Shown here: positions 1 through 5,382 of the stretch, piece after piece | How the letters are laid out: each line of letters begins with the position of its first letter | How positions within the stretch are numbered: position 1 is the first letter of the stretch | Assembly (NCBI GenBank): GCA_020049245.1 | Contig: JAIFLB010000040.1 | Coordinates: forward strand, 1 to 5,382 | Direction of reading: 5' to 3' | DNA from: Betaproteobacteria bacterium | GTDB taxonomy: Bacteria; Pseudomonadota; Gammaproteobacteria; Burkholderiales; Thiobacillaceae | DNA length: 5,382 nucleotides | Made by a program: the position numbers and the translations under genes | Notes under the pieces: generated by a model | Seen by the model: the letters and a program-made list of their open reading frames with translations, nothing else | What the model was told of the DNA's origin: nothing | The model's database searches: none

Positions 1-89
1 TCGGCGGTGAAGCGGCAGAACTTGCGGCGGCGGAACAGGGCTGCGCCATTGGGATTCTTGGGACGGGGCTTGCGTTTGACGAACGCCAT
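1..89 (-). CDS. rpsR: 30S ribosomal protein S18, N-terminal part (cut by window edge)
   Basis: S18 is a small basic protein of the 30S platform that binds 16S rRNA as a heterodimer with S6. The visible 29 codons begin MAFVKRKPRPKNPNG and continue with an Arg-rich stretch, RRRKFCRF. This basic N-terminus with its Lys/Arg/Pro content and the RRRKFCRF block is typical of proteobacterial S18, which is usually about 75 to 80 residues long; roughly the last two thirds lie beyond position 1. The start is the ATG at 89..87, chosen because a clean AAGGAG lies seven bases upstream. It is the third gene of the rpsF-priB-rpsR unit, 41 bases after the priB stop. In this kind of operon rplI (L9) commonly follows, but that is outside the window. 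Confidence 0.95.
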   Translation of the reverse strand, partial: MAFVKRKPRPKNPNGAALFRRRKFCRFTA

Positions 90-96
90 TTCATTA

Positions 97-102
97 CTCC
101 TT
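97..102 (-). promoter_or_regulatory. Shine-Dalgarno of rpsR
   Basis: On the minus strand this reads AAGGAG, seven bases before the ATG at 89..87. It settles the rpsR start and shows that S18 has its own strong ribosome binding site, rather than depending only on coupling to priB. Confidence 0.85.
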
Positions 103-130
103 GATCGAGACGGTTCCGGCGGGTTTTAAA

Positions 131-448
131 TTAAGCCGGAGCCGGTATTCCAAATTCGGTGATGTGCTCAAAACCAGTCACATGCAATTCAAGCTGCGGA
201 TTGCGTATCCCTTTGCGGTCGATGAAGCCGGTGAACCTGAGTTTTTCGCCGGGTTTGGCCTTGGCCAATTCCTGAGCGACTTTCCCGTAAGCCACCAATT
301 CCGCTTCAACTTCCACCGGCCGGGTTTTGCCTGCTTCCTGCTGCATCGAGGTGTGTTGAACCTGGAATCGCAAGACAGGCACGCCTGCCGGGGTGGTACG
401 CACGCCTGATGTCGCCATCAGACTTGCCGTTAACTCGAACTGATTCAG
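131..448 (-). CDS. priB: Primosomal replication protein N (PriB), probable CTG start
   Basis: PriB is a small single-OB-fold protein that binds single-stranded DNA and helps PriA reload the replicative helicase at stalled forks. The protein carries family-typical blocks: TTPAGVPVLRF, then a Q-rich HTSMQQEAGK, a charged middle strand, and a C-terminal KLRFTGFIDRKGIRNPQLELHVTGFE that matches the end of the OB fold. The first ATG in frame (418..416) would begin the protein at MATSGVRT and remove the first beta strand. The codons before it read LNQFELTASL, which looks like the normal PriB N-terminus (compare MNRLELTGSL-type starts). No ATG, GTG or TTG lies in frame close upstream, so I take CTG at 448..446, giving 105 residues. 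That codon overlaps the rpsF stop as CTGA, which suggests translational coupling. Identity is fairly sure; the start is inferred. If CTG is not used, the CDS is 131..418. Confidence 0.85.
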   Translation of the reverse strand: MNQFELTASLMATSGVRTTPAGVPVLRFQVQHTSMQQEAGKTRPVEVEAELVAYGKVAQELAKAKPGEKLRFTGFIDRKGIRNPQLELHVTGFEHITEFGIPAPA

Positions 449-843
449 GCGGCGGCCGCTGCGGCGGTTTCGGCAACCGTTGCAGTGGGTTCGTTTTGCT
501 GGGGTACGAGCAGGTTACGTGCTTTTTCGCCCTTCATCTGCGGCGACGGTGCCGTAATGGCTTCGTCACGCACCAGCGTCAGGTGGCGCAGGATGGCATC
601 GTTGAAGCGGAAACCATGCTCCAGCTCGTCCAGGGTTTCCTGGTCGATCTCGATGTTCATCAGGATGTAATGGGCTTTGTGCATTTTCTGGATGGTGTAG
701 GCCAGTTGCAGGCGGCCCCAGTCTTCCAGACGATGAATATGACCACCTTTGGCGGCGATCACGGTTTTGTAGCGCTCGATCATGGCGGGCACTTGCTCGC
801 TTTGATCCGGGTGCACGATGAAGACGATTTCGTAGTGACGCAT
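445..843 (-). CDS. rpsF: 30S ribosomal protein S6
   Basis: S6 binds the central domain of 16S rRNA in the 30S platform, paired with S18. The 132-residue product begins MRHYEIVFIVHPDQSEQVPA, the classic proteobacterial S6 N-terminus. It continues with HRLEDWGRLQLAY, KAHYILMNIE and FRFNDAILRHL, which cover the whole ferredoxin-like S6 fold. The C-terminus is an acidic then alanine-rich tail ending in six alanines, as the S6 tail tends to be variable and disordered. The frame stays open 26 codons further upstream (to 921), but those codons lie across the leader hairpins and do not look like S6. The ATG at 843..841 has AAGGAG five bases before it, which fixes the start. Most proteobacterial S6 proteins have GRRQLAYPI where this one has GRLQLAYTI, a mild variation. 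The stop TGA at 447..445 overlaps the proposed priB start. Confidence 0.97.
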   Translation of the reverse strand: MRHYEIVFIVHPDQSEQVPAMIERYKTVIAAKGGHIHRLEDWGRLQLAYTIQKMHKAHYILMNIEIDQETLDELEHGFRFNDAILRHLTLVRDEAITAPSPQMKGEKARNLLVPQQNEPTATVAETAAAAAA

Positions 844-848
844 CGAAA

Positions 849-854
849 CTCCTT
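849..854 (-). promoter_or_regulatory. Shine-Dalgarno of rpsF
   Basis: Minus-strand AAGGAG with a five-base spacer to the ATG at 843..841. It decides the rpsF start against the longer open frame that reaches 921. It lies about ten bases beyond the foot of the second leader hairpin, so folding upstream could affect access to it. Confidence 0.85.
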
Positions 855-864
855 GTGGGCTAAG

Positions 865-891
865 GCCATCTCCGTGCGTGCGGAGTATGGC
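865..891 (-). promoter_or_regulatory. rpsF leader hairpin 2, possible S6:S18 autoregulatory element
   Basis: On the minus strand GCCAT, one bulged A, then CTCCG pair with CGGAG and ATGGC around a six-base loop CACGCA, making a ten-pair stem. Outside it, GGCT at 905..902 can pair with AGCC at 861..858. That would enclose a bulge holding an unpaired CCG at 898..896. A CCG in a bulge between a stem and a hairpin is the described signature of the S6:S18 complex-binding motif found in front of rpsF in many bacteria. The hairpin itself is read directly from the sequence; assigning it to that motif is my inference. The outer four-pair stem is short and competes with hairpin 1. Confidence 0.45.
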
Positions 892-903
892 AAGGCGGAA
901 AAG

Positions 904-939
904 CCGAGCCCGCTTGGGCAAATACCGAAGCGGGCTCGG
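904..939 (-). repeat. Perfect 12-bp inverted repeat at the 5' end of the rpsF leader
   Basis: The arms at 904..915 and 928..939 are perfect inverted complements (CCGAGCCCGCTT and AAGCGGGCTCGG) around a 12-base loop. The proposed rpsF start of transcription near 944 is just upstream, so the hairpin would form at the very 5' end of the operon mRNA. It could stabilise that mRNA or take part in regulation. It also lies 67 bases after the stop of the DUF2914-like gene. On the minus strand it is followed by CTTTTCC, a poor T tract, so a role as that gene's terminator is possible but weak. Confidence 0.6.
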
Positions 940-950
940 AGAGGCGCGGG

Positions 951-979
951 ATTCTATTTACAAATCATGTGGATAGCAA
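951..979 (-). promoter_or_regulatory. sigma70-type promoter of the rpsF-priB-rpsR operon
   Basis: Minus-strand -35 TTGCTA (979..974, four of six consensus bases), a spacer of exactly 17 bases, and -10 TAGAAT (956..951, five of six). The predicted start of transcription is near 944, giving a leader of about 100 nt. The bases between -10 and the start read CCCGCGC. Such a GC-rich discriminator is typical of promoters of the translation machinery that are repressed by ppGpp in proteobacteria; that control is inferred here. The promoter lies 27 bases after the end of the neighbouring membrane-protein gene, so the ribosomal operon is probably transcribed on its own. Confidence 0.7.
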
Positions 980-1005
980 GCCATTTCAGCGTGTGCTTGT
1001 CGGCA

Positions 1006-2151
1006 TCAGAGGGTTTGCAGCCACATCGGTGCATCCGGTTCACGGGGTTCGTCCGACAGTTCAAAACGATGTATGGCTACCGTGCGCCCATCCTCGGTTT
1101 CCACCATGACGCGCCATTCGCCGGCAGTCAGATTCTGTTTGAAGGAATAGCCGCGATACCCGCCCTGGCGGCCGCCGGTCAGCGCGAAAGCGATGCGGGA
1201 ACGGGTTTCCCAACCGTTCTTTTCGTCGTGATGCTGCCAATGGTGAACCAGGCGGGTGTTCAGGCCGCTCGGTGCGAAGATCGCCGCGACGCAATAAAGA
1301 CGTTCGCCCGGCAGCAGATGAATCTCGCTTTCGGTCTTGCGCCAGAAGAGCCACCACGGTGTTTTTTCCTGCTGCAGGCGATATTCGCCGGCTACTTTTT
1401 CCAGCGCATGCCCGACCGCGATATCGCGCTTGACCAGCGGCACCGGCGGAATCGCACCAACCAGATACGCCAGCATCAATCCCACCGCGATGCCCCACAT
1501 CGGCTTGATGCGACCGGGTTGGCCGGGCGTCTTCAGATGCAGCCAATGGGCCAGACCAGCGCCGGCCAGCGTGCTGAGGAAGAACCAGAACGCAGCAATG
1601 CTGCCGACCACATGCGGGATGACGAAATTCAGCAACAGCATCGCGCACAGGCCGAACAAGGCCCAGGTCAAGGTGAAGCGACGGTAGCGGTCTTCGAGAA
1701 ATTCATTTGCCACCAACAGACCGCCCAGCCCCAGCGCCCAGAGGATGGCGAGGAAATGGCCGGAACTCTTGAAGTAGAAGATGAATAGCGCTGAGAACAG
1801 GCCGCCAAAGCAGAACTGGAGCAGCAGGTAGGGGCCGGATTCACGCCACCAGGTTTTGGCTTTTGTTGCGCTTTCGTTTGCCGATTCGTTTGCCGATTCG
1901 GTTTCCATAACCGGGCCGTGTTCGGCAGCCATCAAACTTGCCGTCAGCGTTTCGCGGCGGCCGAGAAACCACAGAATCCCGGCCGCCACAGCCAGATAGC
2001 CGGCCAGAATCCACAAATCCGCGCTGCCAACTTTGCGACCGATGGTGATGGCATCCCACAGGAAGCCGCCGAAAAACGCCACCGCCGGCAAGGCGCGGCG
2101 TAGGCGTTGACCGGTCGAGGCAAGATCGGGAATGCGGTATGAGTGGGGCAT
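1006..2151 (-). CDS. DUF2914 domain-containing integral membrane protein
   Basis: Function unknown. The 381-residue product has about seven hydrophobic segments, roughly at residues 20-38, 46-64, 109-127, 131-148, 160-178, 181-201 and 217-235. A soluble C-terminal domain follows at about 283-366. That domain has the layout of DUF2914: RLVHHWQHHD, then GGYRGYSFKQNL, then GEWRVMVETEDGR. Basic residues after segment 1 and around 155-158 suggest a multi-pass inner-membrane protein. The loop between segments 2 and 3 (residues 86-95) holds the repeat SANESANESA. I chose the ATG at 2151..2149; the frame is open to a TTG at 2193 (14 more residues), and neither has a convincing Shine-Dalgarno. It sits between hsdR and the ribosomal operon with no evident functional link to either. 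The domain assignment is from recognised pattern, not a search. Confidence 0.8.
   Translation of the reverse strand: MPHSYRIPDLASTGQRLRRALPAVAFFGGFLWDAITIGRKVGSADLWILAGYLAVAAGILWFLGRRETLTASLMAAEHGPVMETESANESANESATKAKTWWRESGPYLLLQFCFGGLFSALFIFYFKSSGHFLAILWALGLGGLLVANEFLEDRYRRFTLTWALFGLCAMLLLNFVIPHVVGSIAAFWFFLSTLAGAGLAHWLHLKTPGQPGRIKPMWGIAVGLMLAYLVGAIPPVPLVKRDIAVGHALEKVAGEYRLQQEKTPWWLFWRKTESEIHLLPGERLYCVAAIFAPSGLNTRLVHHWQHHDEKNGWETRSRIAFALTGGRQGGYRGYSFKQNLTAGEWRVMVETEDGRTVAIHRFELSDEPREPDAPMWLQTL
1876..1899 (-). repeat. Two tandem 12-bp units inside the membrane-protein gene
   Basis: The 12-base unit gtttgccgattc occurs twice in direct succession at 1876..1887 and 1888..1899, with a decayed partial unit before it. 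Because the unit is a multiple of three it keeps the frame and encodes repeated Ser-Ala-Asn-Glu in the loop between membrane segments 2 and 3. Copy number could vary between strains without breaking the gene. Confidence 0.75.
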
Positions 2152-2159
2152 GGGGTGAG

Positions 2160-2234
2160 TTAGTGGTTCTTCCAGTAAATATGCGTGCGACAACAGCGTC
2201 TGGTCATGCCTTTCAGTTTGTCTGGAGTAGCCAT
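2160..2234 (-). CDS. Doubtful 24-codon ORF upstream of the DUF2914-like gene
   Basis: Between hsdR and the membrane-protein gene, an ATG at 2234..2232 opens a 24-residue frame (MATPDKLKGMTRRCC, then HIYWKNH) that stops eight bases before the downstream ATG. The stop-to-start closeness would suit a leader peptide or translational coupling. However, the ribosome binding site is poor, I recognise no family, and an ORF this short occurs readily by chance. It could also be a remnant of a decayed gene. Confidence 0.15.
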   Translation of the reverse strand: MATPDKLKGMTRRCCRTHIYWKNH

Positions 2235-2269
2235 TTCACTTAGGTAGGCGGACGCAACGGATAACGGGG

Positions 2270-4741
2270 TTACGCATACACCCCCGCGTCCCGCTCCGGA
2301 TAGCTCTCATACACATGCTCGAACACCGCCGAGCATTTCTGGTTGTATAGCTCTGGCGTGTAAGCACGCGGGAGACCCTCATCGAGGGTGGCGCTGATGG
2401 CCTCGGTCAGTTTGGCTCTGGCTTGTTGCTTCTGTCGCCAGTTGAGTACCAATAGCCCCTTCAATCGTGTCAGCAGTTCACGCGCCGCCTTCTTCACTTC
2501 TGCGCGCTCTTCTGATGTCAGTTCCGGTGCAGGCCGGGTCAGGATGTCGAAGATGACCAGTTCCTCTTCGCTCATGTTCTCGCGCACATGCCGTTCCTGC
2601 TCGTCGTTCAGGTTGTTGGAGAGCTTCACCAACTCCTCGAACAGTTCCTCGATATTGCGGCTGCCTGTGTTGTAGCTTTCGATCAACGCCTCGAACTTTT
2701 CGGCGAAATCGGCTCGCGTGCGGTTCAACTGGATCATCTTTTCAAGTTGCGCGCGGATCGCGGCCTTGAGCACTTCCAGGTCAGTGTTCTTGTGTTTGGA
2801 TGCCTTGAAGCGCTGCGCCAGCGCCTCGAAATTGATCTTCGACAGGTCTAGCGCGGGCGGGCCGGACTGTCTGATTTCGTGGCCGGTGATGGATGCGTCG
2901 AGCAGGCCGTTGATCTGGTTCATCACCTGCGAAATATCCGGCGGGTTCGGGTTCAGTCTGGCGCGGATGGCCTCGGCCAGCGTGGTCAGGCAGGCAACGC
3001 GGCTGGCGAACTCCAGCGCAGACGGATCGGGTTTCACGGCGCGGTAGAGTGTGCTGACCAGCCGCTCATGGGCGAGGAAGTCGCGGCGCAGCGGGTCGGG
3101 CGAAATCAGCGCGTTCATGCCGTCCTGGATATGCGCCAGGCGCGCCATGCTGCCGGCGTCGGTCGCCTCGATCTCGGCTAGCATCACGCCGTGCGCGGCA
3201 CAGAAGGCCGTCGCATCCACCACCGACTGGCGCAGTTCATCGACCAGTTGTTGCTTGTCCTTGACCGGAGTGTTGGCAGACCCGTTGCCGTCCTTGCCCG
3301 CGCCGTATATCGCCAGCGCTTTTTCCAACGAGGCGAAGACGTTGGCGTAATCGACGATGACGCCGCTGTGCTTGCCGGGGAACACGCGGTTGGCGCGGGC
3401 GATGGTCTGCATCAGCGAGTGGTTGCGCATCGGCTTGTCGAGATACACCGTCGAACAACTCGGCGCGTCGAAGCCGGTCAGCCACATGGCGCAGACGAAG
3501 ACCAGACGTAGCGGGTCTTCGGTGTCCTTGAACTTCTCGTCGAGAGCGGGATTCGACTCGTTCATGCGCTTGCGGTGCGGTTCGATTTCGAGGCCCAGCG
3601 TCTGCATCTGCTGGATTTCGTTCTGCCCCGGCGACACGATCAGCGCCATGTCGGTACTGGTCAGCACGCCCAGGCGTTGTTTCAACTCAGCCATGCGCGC
3701 ATCGCGCTGTGCCTGTTCCGGCGTCATCCCGCCAGCGCTTGGCAGGTAATGCAGCTCACCCAGTTCCTTCTGCACCCGCGCGGTTTCCGCCGTCCAGTGC
3801 ACCTTCACCTTGTCGTGCATGCGAAGCGCGGTGGCCTTGTCGATGGACACCACCATCGCTTTGCCGACAAAGCCACGCCCGAGGAAATGCCGCACGATGT
3901 CCTGCGCCACGGTTTCCAGCCGGTCGTCGCGGGTGATCAGGTGGTATTGCCGCCCCAGCACCTTCTCCAGCTTGGCTTCCTGATCGGCGTCGAGGTCGGC
4001 ATCCTCAATCAGTTGGTAGATGTCTTCGTTCAGGTCGGGATTGACCAGCTGCAACTCCGGCGTGCGGTTTTCGTAAAACAGCGGCACGGTAGCCCCGTCT
4101 TCGATGGACTGCTGGAAGTCGTAGATCGAGACGTAGTCGCCGAAGACTTCCTTGGTGCGCGCTTCGCCCGCAATCAACGGCGTGCCGGTGAAGGCCAGGA
4201 ACATCGCCTTCGGCAACGCCGCGCGCATGTTCAGCGCCAGCGTGTCGTACTGGCTGCGATGCGCTTCGTCGGTCAGCACGATCACATCGGAGCGATCCGT
4301 AAGCGCTTCCGGCGTCTGAAATTTGTGAACCAGCGTGAACACATAGCGGTGATTGCCGCGCAACAGTTCGCGCAGATGCGCGCCGCTGCCGGCATGGCAC
4401 GCGTCGCCTTCCGCCTCGCTCACCGCGCCGGTGGTCTTGAAAGTCTTGGCGATCTGCTCGTCGAGTTCGATGCGGTCGGTGACCACGACAAACGTCCAGT
4501 TTCCGGCCAACCTGCGCAGCACTTTTTGTGCAAAGAACACCATCGAAAAGCTCTTGCCGCTGCCCTGTGTCTGCCAGAACACGCCGCCGCGTCCGTGGCC
4601 CAGCTTGCGCGCTTCGAGCATCGAAGCAATGGCGTTGTTGACGCCGAGAAACTGGTGGTTCTGGCCAAGAATCTTGACCAGCCCGGCCTTGTGTTCGGAA
4701 AACAGCGTGAAGTTCTCTCGAGCAGACGAGTCGGGTCGCAA
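2270..4741 (-). CDS. hsdR: HsdR motor and C-terminal part (downstream frame)
   Basis: This open frame of 823 codons carries the SF2 translocase. Counting from the TTG at 4741: Walker A GSGKS at residues 60-64 (bases 4564..4550), motif Ia VTDRIELDEQI, Walker B DEAH at 158-161 (4270..4259), motif III TGTP at 185-188 (4189..4178), motif V TGFDAP at 422-427 (3478..3461) and motif VI QTIARANR at 445-452 (3409..3386). All key residues look intact. The last 200 or so residues are a charged helical region (LEVLKAAIRAQLEK, NIEELFEELVKLSNNL) typical of the C-terminal domain of HsdR, which contacts the methylase core. The stop is TAA at 2272..2270. The first eight residues of this frame are not homologous; real similarity begins at ENFTLFSEHKAG just after the frame break. 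A truncated protein started internally would have a motor but no nuclease. Confidence 0.85.
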   Translation of the reverse strand: MRPDSSARENFTLFSEHKAGLVKILGQNHQFLGVNNAIASMLEARKLGHGRGGVFWQTQGSGKSFSMVFFAQKVLRRLAGNWTFVVVTDRIELDEQIAKTFKTTGAVSEAEGDACHAGSGAHLRELLRGNHRYVFTLVHKFQTPEALTDRSDVIVLTDEAHRSQYDTLALNMRAALPKAMFLAFTGTPLIAGEARTKEVFGDYVSIYDFQQSIEDGATVPLFYENRTPELQLVNPDLNEDIYQLIEDADLDADQEAKLEKVLGRQYHLITRDDRLETVAQDIVRHFLGRGFVGKAMVVSIDKATALRMHDKVKVHWTAETARVQKELGELHYLPSAGGMTPEQAQRDARMAELKQRLGVLTSTDMALIVSPGQNEIQQMQTLGLEIEPHRKRMNESNPALDEKFKDTEDPLRLVFVCAMWLTGFDAPSCSTVYLDKPMRNHSLMQTIARANRVFPGKHSGVIVDYANVFASLEKALAIYGAGKDGNGSANTPVKDKQQLVDELRQSVVDATAFCAAHGVMLAEIEATDAGSMARLAHIQDGMNALISPDPLRRDFLAHERLVSTLYRAVKPDPSALEFASRVACLTTLAEAIRARLNPNPPDISQVMNQINGLLDASITGHEIRQSGPPALDLSKINFEALAQRFKASKHKNTDLEVLKAAIRAQLEKMIQLNRTRADFAEKFEALIESYNTGSRNIEELFEELVKLSNNLNDEQERHVRENMSEEELVIFDILTRPAPELTSEERAEVKKAARELLTRLKGLLVLNWRQKQQARAKLTEAISATLDEGLPRAYTPELYNQKCSAVFEHVYESYPERDAGVYA
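4714..4722 (-). other. Frame break in hsdR at a GAGAGA tract
   Basis: On the minus strand the sequence runs CTG CTC GAGAGA AC TTC. The upstream frame reads LLERTS, while the homologous downstream sequence needs GAG AAC TTC (ENF), so two bases are in excess, or one base is missing, modulo three. Removing one GA gives LLENF and a single open reading frame through the whole gene. From my knowledge of relatives the junction is usually LLDLVENF or similar. In that case three residues are also missing, which would make a seven-base deletion an equally good explanation. Confidence 0.8.
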
Positions 4742-5382
4742 GTGCCGCGCAGCATCACTTCCAGGGAGACGCGACGCGGTTCGTCCTCACGTTCGATACG
4801 TTTCCACTCGAAAAAACGGCCCCATTCAGCGGTCAGCGAACCGACCCGGCTGTCGGTGCCGTTGCTGGCGATGAGCAGCGCATTGCTCCAGAACAGCGCC
4901 GGAATCTGCTGCTTGTAGTGGGTCAGGTTCTCGTCGAAAGCCGCCCGCGCCGGCACGCCGGGCTTCTTCAGTTCAATCACCAGCCAGGGCAGACCATTGA
5001 CGAAGCCGACCAGATCGGGCCGGCAGGTATAGAGCGCGCCGGTCACGCTGAACTGGCTGACCAGCAGGAAGTCGTTGTTCTCCGGGTGTTCCCAATCCAC
5101 CACGCGCAGGCGTTCTGTCCTTTGGCCACCGTGTTCATGGTCGGGCACGGACACCGTGACGCCCTCCTTCAGCAGCCGATAGACCTCGCGGTTGGCCGCC
5201 TCCAGGCTCATTGCCGAACGATCGCGGGTCAGTTCGTCGATGGCGGTCTGAATCGCCTCGGCAGGCAGGCCACTATTGAGCCCCGTGAGCGCCGCGCGCA
5301 GGCGATCCACCAGCACCACTTCACCCTTGGTCTCGCGGCCGAGGGTTCCACCTGAACCAAAGCTTTCTTCCTGCGCCGAAAC
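4717..5382 (-). CDS. hsdR: HsdR N-terminal nuclease part (upstream frame, cut by window edge)
   Basis: This frame carries the PD-(D/E)xK nuclease domain of HsdR. The catalytic signature is visible as RPDLVGFVNGLPWLVIELKKPG: the Asp at 5016..5014, Glu at 4974..4972 and Lys at 4968..4966. The family's following helix appears as ENLTHYKQQIP, corresponding to the QxxxY-type motif. Upstream blocks LTRDRSAMSLEAANREVYRLLKEG and ENNDFLLVSQF also fit HsdR. Homology ends at MLRGTCDPTRLL (about 4720). Beyond it the frame stays open to 4420, but the translation is Arg/Ser/Thr-rich nonsense caused by the frame break. There is a GTG at 5319, but codons before it still read as HsdR, so it is not the true start, which lies beyond the window. 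Confidence 0.82.

Larger units (their letters stand above)
2270..5382 (-). pseudogene. hsdR: Type I restriction enzyme R subunit, frame-broken and N-terminally cut by the window
   Basis: HsdR is the translocating and cutting subunit of type I restriction-modification complexes (HsdR2-HsdM2-HsdS). It pulls DNA past the enzyme with a superfamily 2 motor and cuts far from the recognition site. About 1,037 codons lie in the window, close to full family length. The frame is still open at the right edge (SAQEESFGSGGTLGRETKGE), so the true start lies past 5382. The nuclease part and the motor part are each well preserved, but they are in different frames, with the break at about 4714-4722. No other stop or gap interrupts the homologous sequence, so the lesion is recent, a sequencing error, or a regulated shift. 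If real, it separates cutting from the motor and should abolish restriction. The gene is the last on its strand before the DUF2914-like gene. Confidence 0.8.

Noticed and set aside
844..921. 26-residue N-terminal extension of S6
   Set aside because: The frame is open, but S6 proteins begin at MRHYEIV, that ATG has a strong Shine-Dalgarno, and the extension covers the leader hairpin.
904..939. Inverted repeat as a classic Rho-independent terminator of the membrane-protein gene
   Set aside because: The stem is strong, but only CTTTTCC follows on the minus strand, and the rpsF promoter lies upstream of it, so a strong terminator here would stop the ribosomal operon. I keep it as a leader hairpin with a terminator role only possible.
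409..1788. Long plus-strand open frame of 459 codons opposite rpsF and the membrane-protein gene
   Set aside because: It lies antisense to two well supported genes and spans their intergenic region. Its translation has low-complexity, Gln/His/Arg-rich composition with no recognisable domain, as expected of a shadow frame in GC-rich coding DNA.
4420..4720. Programmed ribosomal frameshifting to join the two hsdR frames
   Set aside because: The junction GAGAGAAC does not offer a standard slippery heptamer (X XXY YYZ) or a clear stimulatory hairpin just downstream, and type I R subunits are not known to use frameshifting. Mutation or sequencing error is simpler.
3575..4918. Long plus-strand open frame of 447 codons opposite hsdR
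   Set aside because: It is fully antisense to the conserved motor motifs of HsdR, is rich in His, Gln and Arg, and has no family resemblance or ribosome binding site. It is a by-product of codon bias on the other strand.
1..5382. tRNA, rRNA, CRISPR array, insertion sequence or prophage genes
   Set aside because: I found no cloverleaf, no regularly spaced repeats, no transposase or integrase motifs and no terminal inverted repeats in either strand.

Overview
The window looks like a GC-rich betaproteobacterial chromosome. All genes I can support run on the minus strand, so they are read here from high to low coordinates. The taxonomic hint is the order rpsF - priB - rpsR, which is the beta/gammaproteobacterial version of this ribosomal operon, together with S6 and PriB sequences of betaproteobacterial type. 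I cannot name a genus from the sequence.

Region by region. (1) 5382 to 2270 holds the motor/nuclease subunit of a type I restriction enzyme, hsdR. It enters from beyond the right edge without its N-terminus. Near position 4717 the frame breaks between the nuclease domain and the first helicase motif, so the gene reads as two pieces: a nuclease piece and a helicase plus C-terminal piece. No hsdM or hsdS lies in the window; in the usual order they would be upstream, past the right edge. (2) 2269 to 2152 is a short spacer with one doubtful 24-codon ORF. (3) 2151 to 1006 encodes a membrane protein with about seven hydrophobic segments and a C-terminal DUF2914-like domain. (4) 1005 to 844 is the control region of the ribosomal operon. 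It has a good sigma70-type promoter with a GC-rich discriminator, then a leader of about 100 nt with two strong hairpins, then a strong Shine-Dalgarno. (5) 843 to 1 holds rpsF (S6), priB (primosomal protein N) and the start of rpsR (S18), which runs off the left edge.

The ribosomal genes form one transcription unit that joins two neighbouring proteins of the 30S platform (S6 and S18) to a replication restart factor. The restriction gene and the membrane protein are separate from it. The points most worth a second look are the frame break in hsdR, a probable CTG start for priB in a 4-base overlap with the rpsF stop, and the leader hairpins before rpsF, which can be drawn in a form resembling the known S6:S18 binding motif. 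I see no wholly new system, mobile element, CRISPR array or RNA gene here.
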